A program made the translations under genes and the position numbers. Below, piece by piece: positions 1-7,781 of a stretch of DNA of 23,438 bases (position 1 is the first letter of the stretch; every line of letters begins with the position of its first letter). The notes beneath the pieces are model-generated. The model did not search any database. It was given only the letters and a program-made list of their open reading frames with translations, and was not told where the DNA came from. This DNA comes from an uncultured Flavobacteriales bacterium (lineage in GTDB: Bacteria; Bacteroidota; Bacteroidia; Flavobacteriales_D; Sanyastnellaceae), in contig CALKYI010000148.1 of assembly GCA_938003665.1 (NCBI GenBank), positions 1 through 23,438 of the forward strand, written 5' to 3'.

Positions 1-2048
1 GCTGGACGGTTGATTATGCGGATTACGACAACGACGGTGACTTTGATTGCTTCTTGACCAACCACTCGACGACCATGACGTTACTGGAAAACGACGGCAA
101 CGGATACTTCAGCGATGTGACGGTTGAAGCGGGCCTTGATTTCAGTGGATTTGCGCTGCAAGCGAAGATGGCGGACTTCGACAACGACGGGTTTGTAGAT
201 GTAATCGTTTCTGGCGGAGTTCACCGGTACTACCGCAACAACGGGGATGGCACCTTTACGCAAGACAACCCGTTCACCACAGGAGACACCATGCACAGCT
301 TTGCCATTGGCGATGTGAACCGCGATGGAACCATCGATGTGTATGCGAGCTACGGCAACGGTTACAACTCACCTGACAACGGCAACGACGACATTCTCTG
401 GCTCAACTCCGGGAACGATAACCACTGGATCGCCTTTGATTTGGAGGGCATTGTCTCAAACAAAGACGCGGTGGGTACCACTGTGGTGTTGACAGGCGAC
501 TTTGGCACCATGATCCGTGAGGTTCGTGCCGGCGAGAGCTACGGCATCACGAATACGTTCGCCTGCATGTTCGGATTGGGTGCACACGAAGTGGTTGAAA
601 CGGCAACGATCAAGTGGCCAAGCGGCATGGAAACCACCATCGAAAACCCTGCCATTGATCAATACCACAACTTCTTGGAGGCACCCTGTATGACGACGGT
701 CGAATTGACGACGCCATCTGAACTGGTACTCTGCCCAGGTGAAACGCTTGAATTGTCGGTAAATGGTGCATTCGAATCGTATGCGTGGTCCAATGGTGCC
801 TCAACGGCATCCATTGAAGTTGGAGAGGCTGGACTTTACAGCGTCGTAGTTTACGACGCTGACGGGTGCGCAGCCATCTCTGAATCCATTGCGGTAGAAG
901 TCATCACAGCGCAAGCACCGGAGGTTCAGGTCATTGGTGAGCTGACTTTCTGTGCAGGCAATGCTGTTGAGTTCATTGGCCCCAACGGAGCTGAATGGAC
1001 TTGGTCCAACGGAGAAACAACGCAGAGCATCACGGTTACCGAATCGGGAACCTACTCGCTGATTCTCATGGATGAATGCGGCAATGATAACCCTTCAGAG
1101 GAATTCGTGGTCGAAGTCTTGGACGCACCGGACGTTCCGTCCATCACGGTGCGCGATGTAGTTAATGCTGATGAAGCCTTTACCTTGACCTCGTCATCAG
1201 CTTCGACCCGCTGGTACGATGATGAGATGGCGGTGAACCCCTTGTTCATCGGAGCCGAATACGAAACAACCATTTCCGAAACCACCACCTTGTGGGTTGA
1301 GGACATTAACGATTCCGGTTTGGAAGAAGGCAACGGTGGTCGCATGGGCATGGGCCAAGGCCAGTACCACGACAACAGCGTTCGTTGGTTGCTTTTCGAT
1401 GCGTACCAGGACCTCGTCATTCACACTGTTGACGTGTATGCCAACGGGGCTGGAGAACGCGAAATTGGTGTCATCGACGCCGAGGGCAATGTCCTCGCCT
1501 CTGGGGTATTTGACTTGACGGATGGGATGAACACATTGACGCTTGACTTCGAAGTGCCCGCGGGAACGAACTACGGTTTGCGTTCGTTTGCCGACAACCC
1601 GCAGTTGTGGCGCGACGGACCGGGAACGGACATGGCGTACCCTTATGAGCTGGGCACGTTAGGCTCCATCACGCAAAGCACTGCAGGAGGCAACAACGCG
1701 ACGAATTACTACTACTTCTTCTACAACTGGGTGGTGCAAACACCGTTCGATGGGTGTCCATCTGATCGCGTGCCCGTGACCATCACGGTGGTTGGTTTGG
1801 ACGAAGCTTCAGGCGCCTTGCAGTCGGTGTACCCGAATCCAACTACGGGCATGATTCAACTCACCGCCAATGCAGCGTTCGCTTCGGCGGAGTGGAGCTT
1901 GCTTAATGCGCTGGGACAGCAAGTAGCTGCCGGTCAACTGAACGGAACGGTCAATGTTTTGGACTTCACGCGTCACGCTTTGGGCCAGTACATGTTGCAG
2001 GTTCGTAACGAGACAGAAGTGCACACCGTAAAGCTCATTATTGAGTAA
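1..2048 (+). CDS. T9SS-exported FG-GAP/ASPIC-UnbV repeat protein, 5'-truncated
   Basis: The reading frame is open from base 3 (first codons W-T-V-D-Y), so the gene begins before the window; the TTG at 54 is internal. About 681 residues are visible. Three calcium-binding-type FG-GAP/VCBS motifs come first (DYDNDGDFD, DFDNDGFVD, DVNRDGTID, within bases 20-350). An ASPIC/UnbV-like module follows (about 420-690, ending in an IKWPSGMETTIENP-like stretch), then three Ig/CHU_C-like modules with the WSNG motif (about 700-1310) and a beta-rich module (about 1330-1750) with a Tyr-rich end. The C-terminus (1825-2045) starts YPNPTTG and is a typical type A T9SS sorting domain. Known of the family: such proteins are exported across the outer membrane and bound to the surface. 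Adhesion or glycan binding is inferred; no catalytic residues are visible. The gene ends at a strong terminator. Confidence 0.9.
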   Translation, partial: WTVDYADYDNDGDFDCFLTNHSTTMTLLENDGNGYFSDVTVEAGLDFSGFALQAKMADFDNDGFVDVIVSGGVHRYYRNNGDGTFTQDNPFTTGDTMHSFAIGDVNRDGTIDVYASYGNGYNSPDNGNDDILWLNSGNDNHWIAFDLEGIVSNKDAVGTTVVLTGDFGTMIREVRAGESYGITNTFACMFGLGAHEVVETATIKWPSGMETTIENPAIDQYHNFLEAPCMTTVELTTPSELVLCPGETLELSVNGAFESYAWSNGASTASIEVGEAGLYSVVVYDADGCAAISESIAVEVITAQAPEVQVIGELTFCAGNAVEFIGPNGAEWTWSNGETTQSITVTESGTYSLILMDECGNDNPSEEFVVEVLDAPDVPSITVRDVVNADEAFTLTSSSASTRWYDDEMAVNPLFIGAEYETTISETTTLWVEDINDSGLEEGNGGRMGMGQGQYHDNSVRWLLFDAYQDLVIHTVDVYANGAGEREIGVIDAEGNVLASGVFDLTDGMNTLTLDFEVPAGTNYGLRSFADNPQLWRDGPGTDMAYPYELGTLGSITQSTAGGNNATNYYYFFYNWVVQTPFDGCPSDRVPVTITVVGLDEASGALQSVYPNPTTGMIQLTANAAFASAEWSLLNALGQQVAAGQLNGTVNVLDFTRHALGQYMLQVRNETEVHTVKLIIE

Positions 2049-2070
2049 CCGAGACTGCGAAAGAATTGGA

Positions 2071-2100
2071 AAGGCGGTGGCTTCGGTCACCGCCTTTTTT
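2071..2100 (+). terminator. Intrinsic terminator with UUCG loop
   Basis: The arms AAGGCGGTG (2071-2079) and CACCGCCTT (2088-2096) pair perfectly. They enclose a G-T wobble and a C(TTCG)G tetraloop at 2081-2086, and a six-T run ends at 2100. The hairpin starts 22 bases after the stop of the truncated gene and 9 bases before the stop of the converging YigZ gene. On the minus strand the tract after the stem is T-rich but interrupted, so it may terminate both units, more weakly for the minus one. Confidence 0.9.
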
Positions 2101-2108
2101 GTTCGAAA

Positions 2109-2708
2109 TCAGTCCTTGATGTGGCAACCATACAGGTTGTCCAAGGCGCTGTAAAGTGCCGGGTGCAGGGAGGCTCTAACCCGAAAGTGCACCGTGCATG
2201 AATCTGTGAAGGTTTGTTCTGCCACCCGGGCGCGGTGTTTTTCCCCGAGCGCCATAACGGCTCCGATCAAATCATACGGGCATTTCACGGCAATGGACTC
2301 CTCGATGAATCGCTGGAGAATTGCGCCGTTGTCAATGGCCATGAGTGTTGCGGTGCGGTACGCGTCAATTAATCCACCCACGCCGAGCTTGGTGCCGCCG
2401 AAATACCGCACGACAACGCCGAGGCAGTTGGTGACCTCTTTAGACTTCAGGGCTCCCAGAATCGGTGGGCCTGCGCTGTTTGCAGGTTCTCCGTCATCGG
2501 ACGCGCGCCAGTCATCACCCGATGGCCCGAGTCGATACGCGTAGGCATGGTGCCGTGCATCGTGGTGCTTTTTGCGAAGCGCTTCGAGATGCGCCTTTGC
2601 TTCGTTAACGGTTTCAATGGGGAAGACGTATCCGTAGTGTTTTGAGCCCTTCACCTTGTACAAGGCGTCAGCCGGTGCTTGCAGCGTATTGAATACGTCT
2701 TCGCTCAT
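2109..2708 (-). CDS. yigZ: YigZ/IMPACT family protein
   Basis: The 199-residue product has the full length of the bacterial YigZ (UPF0029/IMPACT) family. Visible family motifs are HHAYAYRLG (53-61), the acidic loop DDGEPANSAGPPIL (71-84) and VVRYFGGTKLGVGGL (99-113). The C-terminal third (about 135-199) fits the small DUF1949-type domain. Eukaryotic IMPACT acts in control of Gcn2; the bacterial role is not settled and may involve nucleic acid or ribosome binding. The acidic loop differs from the usual DDGEPSGTAG form. The ATG at 2708 overlaps the stop of the upstream dehydratase gene as ATGA, implying translational coupling. It is the last gene of the minus-strand run. Confidence 0.93.
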   Translation of the reverse strand: MSEDVFNTLQAPADALYKVKGSKHYGYVFPIETVNEAKAHLEALRKKHHDARHHAYAYRLGPSGDDWRASDDGEPANSAGPPILGALKSKEVTNCLGVVVRYFGGTKLGVGGLIDAYRTATLMAIDNGAILQRFIEESIAVKCPYDLIGAVMALGEKHRARVAEQTFTDSCTVHFRVRASLHPALYSALDNLYGCHIKD

Positions 2709-4552
2709 TCGCCCTTGTATTCGGGGATGAGCTCAGCGAGGAGCTTGCGGGTGGCTTCGTGGTTGCCTTGGTCCTCAGCCAGCGCTGCAATGGCGTTCAT
2801 GTTCGCGGGCTCCAATGTCCCCGGGGTTTGAGCACGCATGATTTTTTCATGGTGCGTGGGCAGAAGGGATTCCCGCTGGGAGAGCAGTTCTTCGTGCATC
2901 TTCTCGCCTGGTCGCAGGCCAGTGATGACCACTTCAATGTCCCTGCCAACTTCCATTCCTGCCAGCGCGATCATCTTGTTGGCAAGGTCCAAGATGCGCA
3001 CGGATTCACCCATGTCGAATACAAAGACGTTGTTCTTTTCTCCAATAGCCGAAGCTTCGAGAACGAGTGAGACCGCTTCAGGTATGGTCATGAAGTAGCG
3101 CGTGACCTCAGCATCGGTGACGGTGATGGGGCCGCCGCGCTCAATTTGCTGTTTGAACAAGGGGATGACCGACCCATTGCTCCCGAGGACATTTCCGAAC
3201 CGCGTGATCACACACCGCACGTCGGATTTTGACCCTTCGTGAAGAACGAGCAATTCAGCCAGACGCTTGGTGCAACCCATGACACTGGTTGGGTTCACGG
3301 CCTTGTCCGTTGAAATCATAACAAACCGTTCACAGCCCGCGTCAATGGCTGCACGCAGCGCCCGTTGCGTACCCAAGACATTGGTTTCAAAAGCCTGCCA
3401 GGGTTGTTTCTCCATCAGCGGAACATGCTTGTAAGCGGCTGCGTGGAACACGACATCCGGCTGAAAGGCCACCAGGGTCTCCGAGAGCTGTTTGCCGTCT
3501 CGAATGTCGCCAACCTGCAAATCCACCGCGTCTTGACTGCCCGTGCGGTTGAGTTCCACGTGCAAATTATGCAGCGGCGTTTCGGCCTGGTCAATGGCGA
3601 GCACAGCCGCTGGGCGATGGATGAGCACCTGGCGGACGATTTCAGAACCAATGGACCCCGCGGCCCCCGTGATGCAAATGCGTTTTCCCTCGATGCTGCT
3701 CTGAGCGGCTTCTGCGGATAGCGCGATGGGTGTTCGGCCTAATAAGTCTTCGATGTTCAGCTCGCGGATTTGTCCAACCGAGAGTTCTCCGTTGATCCAT
3801 TTGTCCACAGGGGGCACGTCCAACGGCCGTACCCCGTGCTTCAGTGCCAAGTCCACCATGCTGCGCCTCCGTTCTGCGCTGAGGTTTTGGATGCTCAAGA
3901 TGACCCGGTCAACACTGCCGCGCATGAACAGTCTTTCCGCTTCATCGGCGTTGAAGACGTCCACGCCTTCAAGTTTTTTACCCACTTTCGTTCGGTCATC
4001 GTCGATGAATGCAACGACCCGCATGCTGGAGTCGCCGAGTTCCCGATCAATGGTGTGCTTCGCGATCAGGCCTGCTTCCCCGGCGCCGAAAATGGCGACC
4101 AGCGTTTGCGCACCTGGAACCCTTCGGTTGTAGACGTATAGCCACTTGACGAACCAGCGTCCTGAAATCATGGCGCCGGAGGCGATGAGCCATTCGATGC
4201 CAATGATGGAAAAGGGAATGAGGTAGGTGCCTTCACCTGAGGAGGCCGAAATGAAATTGGCTGCAATGAAGCACCCGCTTCCCGTAAAATTGGAGATCAG
4301 CAGTCGGCGAGCGTCAGCAAGCCCCGTGTGCCGGATGATGCCAGCATAGGTGCGGAAGGCCAGGGCACATGCCAGGCGAATGGCAAGGAAATAAGGCAGA
4401 AAAGCCCTCCAAACAGCCCATTCGTGTGGAGGTATCGCGAATTCAAACCGCAAAAGGGCCGAAACGTACAAGGCAAATACAGCGATGAATAAGTCAATGC
4501 CCGTTACCATCCAACGCGGCGCATGGGATTGAGGGAGCATTCGTTTCAGCAT
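2705..4552 (-). CDS. Membrane-bound nucleotide-sugar 4,6-dehydratase (CapD/WbpM/FlaA1-like)
   Basis: This is a polysaccharide-biosynthesis enzyme of 615 residues counted from the ATG at 4552; a TTG at 4579 would add nine residues but overlaps the upstream gene. The N-terminal about 135 residues hold four hydrophobic segments. A CoA-binding-like Rossmann domain (GAGEAG, 156-161) and the catalytic SDR domain (GAAGSIG, 296-302) follow. The active site reads STDKAVNP (414-421) then VMGCTKR: Asp416, Lys417, Met425 and Lys429 align in spacing with the FlaA1 catalytic set, with Met in place of Tyr as in long WbpM-type enzymes. The expected reaction is UDP-GlcNAc (or a related sugar) to the 4-keto-6-deoxy sugar for surface glycan. 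It lies 11 bases after the porT-like stop. The exact substrate cannot be read from sequence. Confidence 0.93.
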   Translation of the reverse strand: MLKRMLPQSHAPRWMVTGIDLFIAVFALYVSALLRFEFAIPPHEWAVWRAFLPYFLAIRLACALAFRTYAGIIRHTGLADARRLLISNFTGSGCFIAANFISASSGEGTYLIPFSIIGIEWLIASGAMISGRWFVKWLYVYNRRVPGAQTLVAIFGAGEAGLIAKHTIDRELGDSSMRVVAFIDDDRTKVGKKLEGVDVFNADEAERLFMRGSVDRVILSIQNLSAERRRSMVDLALKHGVRPLDVPPVDKWINGELSVGQIRELNIEDLLGRTPIALSAEAAQSSIEGKRICITGAAGSIGSEIVRQVLIHRPAAVLAIDQAETPLHNLHVELNRTGSQDAVDLQVGDIRDGKQLSETLVAFQPDVVFHAAAYKHVPLMEKQPWQAFETNVLGTQRALRAAIDAGCERFVMISTDKAVNPTSVMGCTKRLAELLVLHEGSKSDVRCVITRFGNVLGSNGSVIPLFKQQIERGGPITVTDAEVTRYFMTIPEAVSLVLEASAIGEKNNVFVFDMGESVRILDLANKMIALAGMEVGRDIEVVITGLRPGEKMHEELLSQRESLLPTHHEKIMRAQTPGTLEPANMNAIAALAEDQGNHEATRKLLAELIPEYKGE

Positions 4553-4563
4553 GCCGTCAGCGA

Positions 4564-5307
4564 TTACCCTTCGAAGCAAAGGGACAAAATGAATGAGCGG
4601 GTTTTGAGTGATTGCAGCGGCGCGGAATACCGGCTGTCGTCTTGAATCATGATGTTGCGGCTTCCCAATTCAAATTTGCCTTCGACGCTGAATTTGAAGA
4701 ATGGCAAGAAGATGTCCACACCGGCGCCGAGGTCGATGCTGCTGTTGCCAGATTCCAGGCGCAAAATGAAGTCGCTGGCCAATTGCTGATTGGTCTCTTC
4801 CTGCGACTGCATGTCCTTGCTGAATTTACCCCCGACGAGTGCATAAGCAGCAAAATTGCCCACTCGGTCGGTTCTTAATTTGAGCAACAACGGAAAATTC
4901 AAGTATACCGATTCCGTGCGGCGCACCTTCAGGTCGGGTTCACCATCCTTTTCGAACCTGTATTCGAGGGCACGGTCCTGAAAGGAGAGGCCGGGCAAGA
5001 AGCGGACGTGAAAATTTTTCGTGGCATCCCATGAAGCCACAAGTGCGAGGTCAAATCCGGCTTGGGGCTGGTTGATGATCGCTTGGAGGCTGTCGCTGAA
5101 ACTGTAGTCGGGGGTCAAAGCCATGTTGAAGTCGGAACGATTTCCCGACAAGGCGAACCCAAAATTGTACTTCTTCGTGTTGAAGGCCGCGAGGTTTTTG
5201 CGCCCTTGCTGCGCGGCGAGTGGTCCCATCGATGTCAGCAATGCCATACCAACGAGCACAAGACATTTGCTTGAACTCCATCGGTTGTTGGTAGTTGAGT
5301 GGCTCAT
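4564..5307 (-). CDS. porT: PorT/SprT-like outer-membrane beta-barrel protein of the type IX secretion system
   Basis: The product is 247 residues from the ATG at 5307. That start puts a signal peptide (hydrophobic 15-32, cleavage near AAQ) at the N-terminus; the longer frame to 5379 would add 24 unlikely residues and is rejected. The mature part alternates beta strands as in small outer-membrane barrels. The stretch around 134-170 (VYLNFPLLLKLRTDR, then YALVGGKFSKDMQSQE) matches my memory of the PorT family signature. PorT is an outer-membrane T9SS component needed for secretion and, in gliders, motility. The three T9SS cargo genes in this window show the organism uses that pathway. On the minus strand TAGATTTA (5332-5325) resembles the Bacteroidota -7 box, but no good -33 partner is seen. 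A generic porin-like barrel is the alternative. Confidence 0.8.
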   Translation of the reverse strand: MSHSTTNNRWSSSKCLVLVGMALLTSMGPLAAQQGRKNLAAFNTKKYNFGFALSGNRSDFNMALTPDYSFSDSLQAIINQPQAGFDLALVASWDATKNFHVRFLPGLSFQDRALEYRFEKDGEPDLKVRRTESVYLNFPLLLKLRTDRVGNFAAYALVGGKFSKDMQSQEETNQQLASDFILRLESGNSSIDLGAGVDIFLPFFKFSVEGKFELGSRNIMIQDDSRYSAPLQSLKTRSFILSLCFEG

Positions 5308-5357
5308 GGGGGTTGACTGCGTTGTAAATCTACAAACGGAAGGCGAGCTCCTGTATT

Positions 5358-5906
5358 TCATTCCGGCTGTGCATTCCAAATCCTAGGCATGACCGCGGCA
5401 AAGATGGCTGCTAAGACAGCTGCGGTGAATATCCAGACCATCAGCACGGTGCCAATGAAGAAAACAGGCGAAAAGAAGACTTCGAGGTTCTCTGCTTGTT
5501 GTGCGTAGATCTCATCAGCCGATTGCTGTCCCAAGGTGGCATTTGTGCTTTGAACATCCGCTAATGCTTCCGAATCGTTCACGAACGCCTCCAGCAACTC
5601 CAGCTGCTCTGTTTTTCGTTGTTCAATCGTTTCAGGTACCAAAGCATAGTACCAGAGTCCCATCGAGCAAGACAACAAAAAACTGTACAAAACGGTGGTC
5701 TTGGCTACGTTTTTCCAACGCACGAGAAATACGTCTACATCCCGATGTATGTAGCTCAGTAGCGCCGCGATGGCCGTTACACATGCGAGGTTCCACAGGA
5801 TGCCCGCTTGGTTGGATTGTTCCCACGTCCATGTCCCCAATCCGTAGAGCTTGAGGGCAAACCAGCCGGCGACGCCCGCTGCGAAGAGGAGGCGGATTTT
5901 AGCCAT
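5358..5906 (-). CDS. DUF4199-family four-helix membrane protein
   Basis: A 182-residue inner-membrane protein with hydrophobic segments at about 5-22, 35-52, 70-90 and 148-172. A polar, Glu/Gln-rich segment (about 92-143) lies between the third and fourth. Length, layout and the FFSPVFF start of the last helix fit the Bacteroidota DUF4199 family, whose function is unknown. Its ATG at 5906 overlaps the last eight bases of rho, so translation is probably coupled to rho. A 50-base gap separates it from the porT-like gene. The family call rests on topology and remembered motifs rather than a search. Confidence 0.75.
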   Translation of the reverse strand: MAKIRLLFAAGVAGWFALKLYGLGTWTWEQSNQAGILWNLACVTAIAALLSYIHRDVDVFLVRWKNVAKTTVLYSFLLSCSMGLWYYALVPETIEQRKTEQLELLEAFVNDSEALADVQSTNATLGQQSADEIYAQQAENLEVFFSPVFFIGTVLMVWIFTAAVLAAIFAAVMPRIWNAQPE

Positions 5907-7623
5907 TCATGGAGGATAGGAACTCCTCGTTGCTTCGGGTTTGTTCCATGCGTTCCTTCATGAATTCCATGGCCTCGATGGGGTTCATGTCCGCGAGGTG
6001 CTTGCGCAAGATCCAAATGCGTTGCAAAGTCTCCTTGTCCAGCAGCAGGTCTTCACGGCGGGTGCCAGAGGTCAAAATGTCAATCGCGGGGTAGATGCGG
6101 CGGTTGGAGATGCGACGATCCAACTGCAATTCCATGTTACCGGTGCCTTTGAATTCCTCGAAGATGACCTCGTCCATTTTCGAGCCGGTCTCTGTAAGAG
6201 CGGTTGCGATGATGGAGAGTGAGCCGCCATTCTCGATGTTTCGAGCGGCGCCAAAGAATCGCTTGGGCTTCTGCAGTGCATTCGCTTCAACACCACCGCT
6301 GAGGATTTTGCCCGAGCTCGGTGAAACCGTGTTGTATGCGCGTGCCAAACGGGTGATGGAGTCCAATAGAATGCAGACGTCATGTCCGCATTCCACCATA
6401 CGCTTGGCCTTTTCAAGCACCAAGTTGGCAATGCGTACGTGCCGATCGGCTGGCTCGTCGAATGTCGATGCAATCACCTCGGCGTTTACACTGCGCTTCA
6501 TGTCTGTGACTTCCTCTGGGCGCTCGTCGATGAGCAAAATCAAGAGGTACACTTCGGGGTGATTCAATGCAATCGCATTCGCTACGTCCTTGAGCAAGGT
6601 CGTCTTACCGGTCTTCGGTTGAGAAACCAACATGCCGCGCTGTCCTTTACCTACAGGCGCGAAGAGGTCCATCAAGCGGGTGCTGATGTTGCCGCCGCGT
6701 GTGCTCAAATTGAACCGTTCTTGCGGAAAGAGGGGGGTCAGGAATTTGAACGGGATGCGGTCTCGTACCCATTCGGGTGAGCGGCCGTTGATGCTCATGA
6801 CGTCGATGAGCGGGTAGAATTTCTCGCCGATGCGCGGAGGTCGAACCTTGGCAATCACCGTGTCGCCGGTTTGCAGTGAGAACTGCTTGATTTGGCGAGA
6901 GGTGACGTAAACGTCATCGGGAGAGTTCAAGTAGTTGTAATCTGCAGAGCGCAAGAATCCGTAGCCTTCTTGTTGGATCTCGAGCACACCTTCAGCGGTA
7001 ATGATGCCATCGAAGTTGAAGCCGTGTTCATCGGGCTCGCTCAGGAACTTGTCTCTGTTGTTGCGCCGGTTGTTGCGTCGGTCGTTGTTTCGGTCGTTGT
7101 TGCGGCGATCGTTGTTTCGGTCGTTGCGTCGGTCATTGTTGCGATCGTTGCGCCGGTCATTGTTGCGATCGTTGCGCCGGTCGTTGTCACGGTCGTTTCG
7201 ACGCGAATTGCCTTTGTCGTCGCCTGTGGCTTCCTTTGAATCACCTGATTTGGCTGCCTCGCTGGATTCCTCAGCGGCTTTGCTTCGGGCGCGTCGTTCG
7301 CGAATGGCATCGCCGGGCTTGCGCTCCTTTTTCTCCGCGTTTCCGTCTTTTGAGCCTTCGGACTTCTTGTCACGTGGCTCATCTTTGGCGTCCGATTCCG
7401 CCTTTTTAGAGCGGGTGTTTCGGGTGCGCTTGTTGGCTTCGCCGTCTTTCTTGGCTTTTGCAGGTGCTTTTTTCGTGGCGGCAGGCTGGAGCGCTTGTTC
7501 GTCCAAAATGCTGTAAACCAAATCCTGCTTTTTCAGCTTCTCAGCGCGGGCTACGCCGAGTTTTTTCGCAATTTCCTTGAGTTCAGGAACTTTTTTTGCG
7601 TTCAATTCAATGATGTCGTACAT
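5899..7623 (-). CDS. rho: Transcription termination factor Rho with long disordered insertion
   Basis: Rho is the hexameric RNA-dependent ATPase that ends transcription. The start is set at the ATG at 7623 (MYDIIELN, the usual Bacteroidota N-terminus) rather than 19 residues upstream. From that start it has 574 residues. Residues 1-45 are the Rho_N/SAP-like domain. About 46-203 form a Lys/Glu-rich, then Arg/Asn/Asp-rich low-complexity region. About 205-290 are the cold-shock-like RNA-binding domain (EGYGFLR), and the rest is the ATPase. Walker A QPKTGKTT has Lys340; Walker B lies in LLILLIDERPEEVTD. The C-terminal GTGNMELQLDRR and SGTRREDLLL stretches are typical Rho. E. coli Rho lacks the insertion; in Bacteroides it is reported to drive Rho condensation. 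The gene is followed by the overlapping DUF4199 gene. Confidence 0.98.
   Translation of the reverse strand: MYDIIELNAKKVPELKEIAKKLGVARAEKLKKQDLVYSILDEQALQPAATKKAPAKAKKDGEANKRTRNTRSKKAESDAKDEPRDKKSEGSKDGNAEKKERKPGDAIRERRARSKAAEESSEAAKSGDSKEATGDDKGNSRRNDRDNDRRNDRNNDRRNDRNNDRRNDRNNDRRNNDRNNDRRNNRRNNRDKFLSEPDEHGFNFDGIITAEGVLEIQQEGYGFLRSADYNYLNSPDDVYVTSRQIKQFSLQTGDTVIAKVRPPRIGEKFYPLIDVMSINGRSPEWVRDRIPFKFLTPLFPQERFNLSTRGGNISTRLMDLFAPVGKGQRGMLVSQPKTGKTTLLKDVANAIALNHPEVYLLILLIDERPEEVTDMKRSVNAEVIASTFDEPADRHVRIANLVLEKAKRMVECGHDVCILLDSITRLARAYNTVSPSSGKILSGGVEANALQKPKRFFGAARNIENGGSLSIIATALTETGSKMDEVIFEEFKGTGNMELQLDRRISNRRIYPAIDILTSGTRREDLLLDKETLQRIWILRKHLADMNPIEAMEFMKERMEQTRSNEEFLSSMNG
7058..7202 (-). 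repeat. Arg/Asn/Asp-coding tandem repeats inside rho
   Basis: About 145 bases inside rho consist of short units that on the coding strand spell RRNDRNND-like octapeptides and shorter variants. Two adjacent 24-base copies, 7131-7154 and 7155-7178, are identical; flanking copies are degenerate. The unit length is a multiple of three, so gain or loss of a copy keeps the frame. It encodes the positively charged end of the disordered region next to the RNA-binding domain. Confidence 0.9.
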
Positions 7624-7672
7624 CCAGTATGTGTGTAATCTTGTTAGGTGCGCTACGCTTTTAGCAGTTCCT

Positions 7673-7689
7673 GTTTCCAACTTGGAAAC
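7673..7689. promoter_or_regulatory. 17-bp perfect palindrome in the rho leader
   Basis: GTTTCCAA (7673-7680) and TTGGAAAC (7682-7689) are exact reverse complements around a single central base. As DNA this is operator-like. As RNA it could form a six-pair hairpin with a five-base loop. It sits 49 bases upstream of the rho ATG (7623). Which protein, if any, binds cannot be read from the sequence. Confidence 0.5.
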
Positions 7690-7720
7690 GTCAACTCAGA
7701 AAGTAGTTAGGGAAAAGAAT

Positions 7721-7739
7721 GCTGTACCTCCTGTACAGC
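7721..7739 (-). terminator. Hairpin between yfcE and rho: weak terminator or attenuator
   Basis: GCTGTAC (7721-7727) and GTACAGC (7733-7739) pair perfectly around a five-base spacer. On the minus strand the hairpin starts 42 bases after the yfcE-like stop and is followed by ATTCTTTTCCC, a broken T-tract. It can be a weak terminator of yfcE, an attenuator in the rho leader, or an operator dyad; the sequence alone does not decide. Confidence 0.45.
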
Positions 7740-7768
7740 CCACATGCCTGCTCCTCGCATAGACATCA

Positions 7769-7776
7769 CAAGTATA
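7769..7776 (-). promoter_or_regulatory. Possible -7 box for rho (TATACTTG)
   Basis: On the minus strand 7776-7769 reads TATACTTG, one mismatch from the Bacteroidota -7 consensus TAnnTTTG. No clear TTTG -33 box lies at the expected distance. If used, the rho transcript would have a leader of about 140 bases that includes both dyads, and the promoter would abut the end of the yfcE-like gene. Confidence 0.25.
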
Positions 7777-7781
7777 CGCAA

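Noticed and set aside
5186..5217. GCCGCG/CGCGGC inverted repeat in the PorT-like gene
   Set aside because: It is a short GC-rich arm pair with a long loop inside coding sequence and can be explained by codon use.
5308..5379. 24-residue N-terminal extension of the PorT-like protein
   Set aside because: It would bury the signal peptide and overlap the DUF4199 gene; the ATG at 5307 fits better.
7058..7202. Possible CRISPR-like direct repeats
   Set aside because: The repeats are contiguous, 24 bp or less, have no spacers and lie in frame inside rho.
7001..7516. Arg/Leu/Ser-rich and Val-rich plus-strand frames opposite the rho repeat
   Set aside because: These are the antisense reading of the repetitive RND codons; the rho frame explains the composition.
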